From Aliishimia sp045106335 (GTDB lineage: Bacteria > Pseudomonadota > Alphaproteobacteria > Rhodobacterales > Rhodobacteraceae), in the NCBI GenBank assembly GCA_045106335.1, contig JBGCEM010000022.1, positions 1 through 27,180 on the forward strand: a stretch of 27,180 bases of DNA. The letters are read 5' to 3'. This document shows positions 22,933 through 27,180 of the stretch, piece by piece (the stretch's first letter is position 1; each line of letters starts with the position of its first letter). The notes under the pieces are model-generated. The model was not told where the DNA came from. It did not search any database and saw only the letters and a list, made by a program, of their open reading frames with translations. A program made the translations under genes and the position numbers.

Positions 22933-24429
22933 ATGGGCTTTGCTATGGATGTGCTGAATTTCTTGGCAGTTGCCTTTGTTGGTGTCATTGGTGTGATCGC
23001 GGCGGTCGTGTTGGTGTTGTTGGTCGCGGATCGGATGCAGACCCATGATGCGATCCGGCGCAATTATCCGGTCATCGGGCGCTTTCGGCACGTGTTTTCG
23101 ACCTTAGGCGAGTTTTTTAGGCAATATTTCTTTGCGATGGATCGCGAAGAATTGCCGTTCAATCGCGCGCAACGAGAGTGGGTCAAACGCGCGGGCGAGG
23201 GCAAGGGCAACACTGTTGCGTTTGGCTCGACGCGCAATTTGAATGTGGTGGGAACGCCGATCTTTGTGAATGCGGCCTTTCCGCCGATGGATGATCAGTT
23301 CGCCGCGTCCCAGCCTTTGGTGATCGGCGCGCAAACCCCGAACCCCTTTTATGCTCGATCCATTTTTAACATATCTGGCATGAGTTATGGTGCGATTTCC
23401 AAGCCTGCAGTTCAGGCGCTGAGCAAAGGTGCGAAGGCGGCCGGGCTTTTGATGAATACGGGCGAGGGTGGTTTGAGCCCATTTCATTTGGAAGGTGGAT
23501 GCGATGTGGTGTTTCAAATTGGAACGGCCAAATTCGGTGTGCGTGATGATACGGGCAATCTGGATCGCGACAAACTGACGGCGATGGCGGCCCATAAATC
23601 CGTGCGGATGTTTGAGCTGAAGCTGGCGCAAGGGGCGAAACCCGGCAAAGGTGGGATCTTGCCAGGCGCCAAGGTGACCGCAGAAATCGCGGCTATTCGG
23701 GGACTACGTCCCGGGCAGGATGGTGTTTCGCCCAATCGCCACCGCGAAGTTGATAGCTGGGAAGATCTGCTCGATTTGATTTCCTCGATCCGCGATGTCA
23801 CCGGCAAACCCGTGGGGGTCAAAACAGTTGTGGGCACCGAAGAGGCCATACGGGATTTATTTGCGGCGATTGTGACGCGCGGTGCGGACTCGGCCCCTGA
23901 TTTCATCACGATTGACGGCGGTGAGGGCGGCACAGGTGCGGCACCGATGCCGTTGATCGACTTGGTGGGAATGTCCATCCGCGAAGCTCTGCCCGTCGTG
24001 GCCAATCTGCGCGATGAAGCGGGTTTGAAGGACCGGATCCGATTGGTGGCCAGTGGAAAATTGGTCAATCCTGGCGATGTTGCTTGGGCCTTGGCGGCGG
24101 GCGCGGATTTTGTGACCTCAGCGCGCGGCTTTATGTTCGCATTGGGTTGTATTCAGGCGCTGAAATGCAACAAAAATACCTGCCCAACTGGGATCACCAC
24201 GCATGATCTTAGGTTCCAAAAGGGACTGGTCGTTGAAGATAAGTGGAAACGTGTTGCGGCTTATGCGAAGTCGATGGTGAATGAAGTCGAGACCATTTCG
24301 CATTCCGTTGGCGTGACAGAGCCGCGCAAACTCCGGCGGCGTCATGTGCGGATTATGCAGGACAATGGGCGCTCGGTGCCGATGAATGTGTTGTATCCGT
24401 CGGTCACGCAGCCGGGTCTGGTCGACTAA
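22933..24429 (+). CDS. membrane-anchored FMN-binding glutamate synthase-like protein
   Basis: A 498-residue protein. An N-terminal membrane helix (AVAFVGVIGVIAAVVLVLLV, about residues 12-31) is followed by a cytoplasmic-looking Glu_synthase domain, the FMN-binding barrel of glutamate synthase. Seen: FNISGMSYGAISKPAVQALS, NTGEGGLSPFHLEGGCDVVF, LKLAQGAKPGKGGILPG, DFITIDGGEGGTGAAPMPL, and a Cys-containing KCNKNTCPTGI near the end. It lacks the glutamine amidotransferase domain of true GltB, so it cannot use glutamine by itself; the reaction and electron donor of this family are not settled. GGAGGGTTCCC precedes the ATG. The gene stands alone; a terminator for the opposite-strand gene overlaps its stop. 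Confidence 0.88.
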   Translation: MGFAMDVLNFLAVAFVGVIGVIAAVVLVLLVADRMQTHDAIRRNYPVIGRFRHVFSTLGEFFRQYFFAMDREELPFNRAQREWVKRAGEGKGNTVAFGSTRNLNVVGTPIFVNAAFPPMDDQFAASQPLVIGAQTPNPFYARSIFNISGMSYGAISKPAVQALSKGAKAAGLLMNTGEGGLSPFHLEGGCDVVFQIGTAKFGVRDDTGNLDRDKLTAMAAHKSVRMFELKLAQGAKPGKGGILPGAKVTAEIAAIRGLRPGQDGVSPNRHREVDSWEDLLDLISSIRDVTGKPVGVKTVVGTEEAIRDLFAAIVTRGADSAPDFITIDGGEGGTGAAPMPLIDLVGMSIREALPVVANLRDEAGLKDRIRLVASGKLVNPGDVAWALAAGADFVTSARGFMFALGCIQALKCNKNTCPTGITTHDLRFQKGLVVEDKWKRVAAYAKSMVNEVETISHSVGVTEPRKLRRRHVRIMQDNGRSVPMNVLYPSVTQPGLVD

Positions 24430-24460
24430 AAAGGGCGACCCCTGACTTAAAGGGCCGCCC
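24428..24460 (-). terminator. terminator of the fasciclin gene, overlapping the opposite gene's stop
   Basis: GGGCG (24433-24437) and CGCCC (24456-24460) pair, extended by CCC/GGG inside with a bulge. On the minus strand five T's follow (24432-24428). It lies 26 nt after the fasciclin stop. The T tract shares bases with the TAA of the FMN protein gene, so the convergent genes are closely packed. Confidence 0.75.
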
Positions 24461-24485
24461 GGACTGATTAAGCCTTGTGACGTGT

Positions 24486-24971
24486 TTAGCTATCGGCAGG
24501 CAGGATCACTTTGTCGATCACGTGGATCACGCCGTTGGATGTTTCGATGTCAGCTGACACGACTGTTGCGTCGTTGATCATCACGCCACTGTCCAAATCG
24601 ATGGTGATGTCGCCGCCCTGGACCGTCGCTGCGGTCATATCGTCAGACAGATCCGTGGACATAACTTTGCCCGGGACCACGTGATAGGTCAGCACTGCAA
24701 CCAGTTGGTCTTTGTTTTCTGGCATCAACAGAGTGTCGACAGTGCCTTCGGGCAAGGCTGCGAAGGCCGCGTCTGTGGGGGCAAAGACAGTGAATGGACC
24801 ATCGCCCTTCAATGTATCAACCAAGCCAGCCGCAGTTGCGGCGGCCAATAACGTGTCAAATCCGCCAGCAGCAGCGGCTGTGTCAACGATGTCCTTTTTG
24901 GCGGACCCGGCAACTGCAGCGCCTGTCAGGGCAACAACGGCAGTCAAAGAAAGAAGTGTCTTGCGTAGCAT
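24486..24971 (-). CDS. secreted fasciclin-domain protein
   Basis: A 161-residue exported protein. A Sec signal peptide (MLRKTLLSLTAVVALTGAAV, ending AVAGSA) is followed by one fasciclin (FAS1) domain: DIVDTAAAAGGFDTLLAAAT, then GPFTVFAPTDAAFAALP (H1 motif), LTYHVVPGKVMSTDL (the YH motif) and the end SNGVIHVIDKVILP (H2 motif). FAS1 proteins act in adhesion or at the cell surface; in phototrophic relatives, small fasciclin genes belong to oxidative-stress regulons. Start 24971 is chosen because AGGAGACGCACT lies just before it and it gives a clean signal peptide; the longer frame to 25067 lacks both. It is transcribed divergently from msrP. Confidence 0.92.
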   Translation of the reverse strand: MLRKTLLSLTAVVALTGAAVAGSAKKDIVDTAAAAGGFDTLLAAATAAGLVDTLKGDGPFTVFAPTDAAFAALPEGTVDTLLMPENKDQLVAVLTYHVVPGKVMSTDLSDDMTAATVQGGDITIDLDSGVMINDATVVSADIETSNGVIHVIDKVILPADS

Positions 24972-25183
24972 AGTGCGTCTCCTATCGGTGTGAACTGCAC
25001 CCGCATGGGGTGATGCTGATAGGTACGGGACCCGTTTGGGATTGGATTTTGACGTTTTCGTGATCAATGATTTTCACATGATTGGCATGTTACAAGATCA
25101 AAACTGTACGTGAGGCGCGTTGGTTTTCATGTTTTGCACGTTCATCTTGGTGCATAAACGGACCAACACAAGGAGATGCAAAA

Positions 25184-26086
25184 ATGGCCTATCGCTGGAA
25201 GAATACGCTGAGCGACACTGACGTAACACCGCATGCGACGTATCTGGATCGCCGCCAGGTTATGGCTGGATTGGCGGGGGTCGGATTGGCGGGCGCTTTG
25301 GGCGGGTCTGCGCAGGCGGAAACGCTTGAGCCAAGCGCTTGGGATGACATCACACAATATAACAACTTTTACGAATTTGGCACGGGCAAAGATGATCCTG
25401 TGCGAAACGCCCATCGGTTGACCACAAAGCCATGGAACGTCGTGATTGATGGGATGGTCGACAAGCCCGGCGATTACGATTTTCAGGATATCATGGCGCA
25501 AATGACGATTGAGGAGCGGATCTACCGGTTCCGCTGTGTTGAAGCTTGGTCAATGGTCATCCCTTGGAACGGGTTTGAGTTGGCCGATTTGCTGGCTTTG
25601 GCGGGTGTACAGTCAGATGCCAAATATGTGGCTTTCGAAACATTGTATCGCCCCGATGAGATGATTGGCCAGAACAGCCGCGTCCTGGAATGGCCTTATG
25701 TCGAAGGGTTGCGTTTGGATGAGGCGATGCACCCGCTGACAATTATGGCCACAGGGATTTACGGCAAAGACATTCCCAACCAGAACGGTGCGCCGCTGCG
25801 TTTGGTGGTGCCTTGGAAGTATGGGTTTAAGTCAATCAAATCAGTTGTGCGGATTACATTGACAGATAAAGAGCCCCCGACCAGCTGGAACCGAGCGAAT
25901 GCAAGGGAATACGGGTTCTATAGCAACGTGAATCCTGAAGTCAGTCACCCTCGTTGGAGCCAAGCTACAGAACGTGTCGTAGGGGGTGGGCTGTTTGCGC
26001 GACGTCAGCCAACGCTCATGTTTAATGGATATGAAGCAGAGGTGGGCGCGCTATATGAAGGCATGGATTTAACGAAGTCCATCTGA
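25184..26086 (+). CDS. msrP: protein-methionine-sulfoxide reductase catalytic subunit MsrP
   Basis: A 300-residue periplasmic molybdopterin enzyme that repairs oxidised methionine in envelope proteins. Seen: a Tat-type leader (LDRRQVMAGLAGVGLAGALG, residues 21-40) and a cleavage region AQAETLEP. The oxidoreductase molybdopterin domain follows, with the molybdenum-ligand Cys118 in YRFRCVEAWSMVIPWNG, then NGAPLRLVVPWKYGFKSIKS and TDKEPPTSWN, all diagnostic of MsrP. Start 25184 is used because ACAAGGAGATGC precedes it and the longer frame from 25082 adds no family sequence. The pair partner msrQ follows 66 nt downstream. Confidence 0.96.
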   Translation: MAYRWKNTLSDTDVTPHATYLDRRQVMAGLAGVGLAGALGGSAQAETLEPSAWDDITQYNNFYEFGTGKDDPVRNAHRLTTKPWNVVIDGMVDKPGDYDFQDIMAQMTIEERIYRFRCVEAWSMVIPWNGFELADLLALAGVQSDAKYVAFETLYRPDEMIGQNSRVLEWPYVEGLRLDEAMHPLTIMATGIYGKDIPNQNGAPLRLVVPWKYGFKSIKSVVRITLTDKEPPTSWNRANAREYGFYSNVNPEVSHPRWSQATERVVGGGLFARRQPTLMFNGYEAEVGALYEGMDLTKSI

Positions 26087-26152
26087 CGCGCCTTACAAAG
26101 ATGGACGGAATAACAGGCAGTTTTACAGATTTCGCATGAAAGAAGCAGACAA

Positions 26153-26755
26153 ATGGTAGACAAGATCAACAGATTTGTGCGCCATGTGCCTGTATGGGCC
26201 GTGTGGGTTCTGTATCTGCTGCCTGTGCCCGTCCTTCTGTATATGGGAATGACGGGGGGACTGGGACGCGAGCCGATCAAGGCGTTGGAACATGAGCTGG
26301 GGGAAATTGCGCTTCAGCTTCTGATCATTGGCCTTAGCATCACACCGCTTCGGCGTTACCTTGGGGTGAACCTTCTGAAATTCCGGCGCGCGTTCGGGCT
26401 CTTGGCATTTACCTATGTCGCGCTGCACTTGTTGGTTTGGGCGGTGCTTGATGTGCAAATCATTGGGCAGATGTGGGCGGATATTGTGAAACGTCCGTAT
26501 ATAACTATTGGTATGGCGGCATTGCTGGTGATGGTCCCCTTGGCAATTACCTCGAACAATCGCAGTGTGCGCCGACTTGGGCCAAAGTGGCGACAACTAC
26601 ATAAACTGACGTATATCGCTGTCATACTTGGAGGGGTGCATTTCCTGATGGTGCGCCGAGGCTTCCAGCTTGAACCCATAATCTACCTCATCGTGATCTT
26701 TGGCCTTCTGGCACTGCGGATTCCACGCAAACGCCTGATGTCTTCGCTCAGCTGA
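26153..26755 (+). CDS. msrQ: haem-binding membrane subunit MsrQ
   Basis: A 200-residue inner-membrane protein that passes electrons from the quinone pool or flavin to MsrP. Seen: about five to six membrane-spanning segments (VWVLYLLPVPVLLYMGMTGG; LLIIGLSITPLRRYLG; LLAFTYVALHLLVWAVLD; IGMAALLVMVPLAITSNN; LTYIAVILGGVHFLMVRRG; IIYLIVIFGLLALRIPRKR). Haem-ligand histidines sit in VALHLLVW and in WRQLHKLTYI with GGVHFLMV. This is the ferric reductase-like domain of the family, full length. The gene follows msrP in the same operon; the 66-nt gap has no terminator. Confidence 0.94.
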   Translation: MVDKINRFVRHVPVWAVWVLYLLPVPVLLYMGMTGGLGREPIKALEHELGEIALQLLIIGLSITPLRRYLGVNLLKFRRAFGLLAFTYVALHLLVWAVLDVQIIGQMWADIVKRPYITIGMAALLVMVPLAITSNNRSVRRLGPKWRQLHKLTYIAVILGGVHFLMVRRGFQLEPIIYLIVIFGLLALRIPRKRLMSSLS

Positions 26756-27180
26756 CGTCCGATTCTGGTGAAACTGAGTGCGACTCGGGTGACTCGGGCT
26801 GCCGATTCACACGAGTCTTGGGATAGTCTTGGGGGTAAGGCTGGGGATAACCCAAAATGTAGTATTGCGTGGTCTTTAGGGCCTGTTGGTTACGGCCCTA
26901 TTCACCAATACCCGGCGCGACTTCACTCTTGCAATTACCGGGCAAGACGTTGTTTCAAAACACTAAACCGAAAAAATTGAAAAAAGATACGGAATATTCA
27001 AAAAAGAGGTTGCGGGTTCTGAGCACTAACCGTAGAACCCACTTCACCGGCGGCGCTGATGGCGCGGTTGGGGCGGACTTGACGGGGCTGGCTGAGAGGT
27101 TGGTTGATTGTTTGGGAAGCTGGAAGGAATTTGAGGTATTTGAGGCGGGGCGCGCCGATAGTTAGGGCGCATCTGGTCTT
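26756..27180. other. 425 bp without a credible gene at the right edge
   Basis: After msrQ no ORF has family resemblance or a ribosome site. The stretch contains the GANTC cluster, a GGGCC/GGCCC stem (26879-26898) and an AT-rich patch (about 26965-27008). It also has a 7-bp hairpin GGGTTCT/AGAACCC (27014-27020 with 27034-27040) and a TTGACG (27079) near the end of a G-rich segment. It looks like a long regulatory leader, possibly of an rRNA operon beyond the edge, but no 16S sequence or clear promoter pair is visible. Confidence 0.4.
26761..26817. repeat. cluster of five GANTC sites with tandem 9-mers
   Basis: GATTC at 26761 and 26804, GACTC at 26782 and 26791, and GAGTC at 26813 give five CcrM-type GANTC methylation sites in 57 bp. 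The expected rate is about one per 256 bp. Two of them sit in a tandem 9-mer, GACTCGGG(T/C), at 26782-26799. Just beyond, AGTCTTGGG is repeated at 26814 and 26825. Confidence 0.85.

Noticed and set aside
26841..26853. DnaA box resembling TTATCCACA
   Set aside because: Reverse complement gives TTATCCCCA, one mismatch and one copy only; no origin features nearby.
1..27180. CRISPR arrays, tRNA genes, prophage or defence clusters
   Set aside because: No regularly spaced repeats, no cloverleaf-like segment and no phage or known defence genes were seen; the only toxin-like trace is the broken Fic fragment.

Overview
The window reads as the chromosome of an alphaproteobacterium of the Rhodobacteraceae (Roseobacter group). 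The basis is gene content and protein style: an flhA-fliR-flhB block with short alphaproteobacterial forms, a DnaE2-type error-prone polymerase, a DinB with an extra N-terminal zinc ribbon, an msrPQ pair beside a fasciclin protein, and FNR- and LexA-type sites of the alphaproteobacterial kind. Base composition is moderate, and decayed insertion sequences are frequent. An IS-rich roseobacter such as Octadecabacter would fit, but no genus can be proven from the sequence alone.

Region 1 (1-1200): the 5' end of a metallo-beta-lactamase-fold hydrolase runs off the left edge, divergent from a siderophore-interacting flavoreductase. Region 2 (about 1201-4590) is an insertion-sequence graveyard. The N-terminus of a Fic protein is cut by an IS3-family element. 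That element has an intact orfB but only the tail of orfA. Two further IS3 orfB fragments follow, one on each strand, then a perfect 34-bp palindrome, an IS110-family transposase gene with two in-frame stops, and the C-terminal piece of a COG0523 (CobW-type) metal GTPase. Region 3 (4599-8951, minus strand) is a tight flagellar export operon, flhA-fliR-flhB plus a small charged protein, with a roughly 490-bp non-coding gap upstream.

Region 4 (9440-17702) carries three DNA polymerases within about 8 kb. These are polA, dnaE2 (with a LexA-like site over its promoter, no imuA/imuB next to it, and a missing C-terminal domain) and dinB. Interspersed are two small zinc-binding proteins and a universal stress protein preceded by a 9/10 FNR-type box. 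Region 5 (17780-19248, minus strand) holds pyrF, a strong candidate for an unannotated small RNA of about 77 nt with its own promoter, two hairpins and a terminator, and a 105-aa protein of unknown function.

Region 6 (19415-26755) is a run of stress and redox genes: clpB, a HAD phosphatase, a membrane-anchored FMN glutamate-synthase-like protein, a secreted fasciclin protein (opposite strand), and the periplasmic methionine sulfoxide repair pair msrP-msrQ. The last 420 bp (26756-27180) have no credible gene. They begin with five GANTC (CcrM-type) sites in 57 bp and contain hairpins, and could be the leader of a structural RNA operon lying beyond the edge.

The main themes are DNA-damage tolerance, envelope and protein oxidation repair, and flagellar export, with one eroded mobile block. 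The most interesting unexplained items are the small RNA candidate at 17780-17856, the orphan truncated DnaE2 with its LexA-like site, the 34-bp palindrome beside the IS110 remnant, and the GANTC cluster at the right end.
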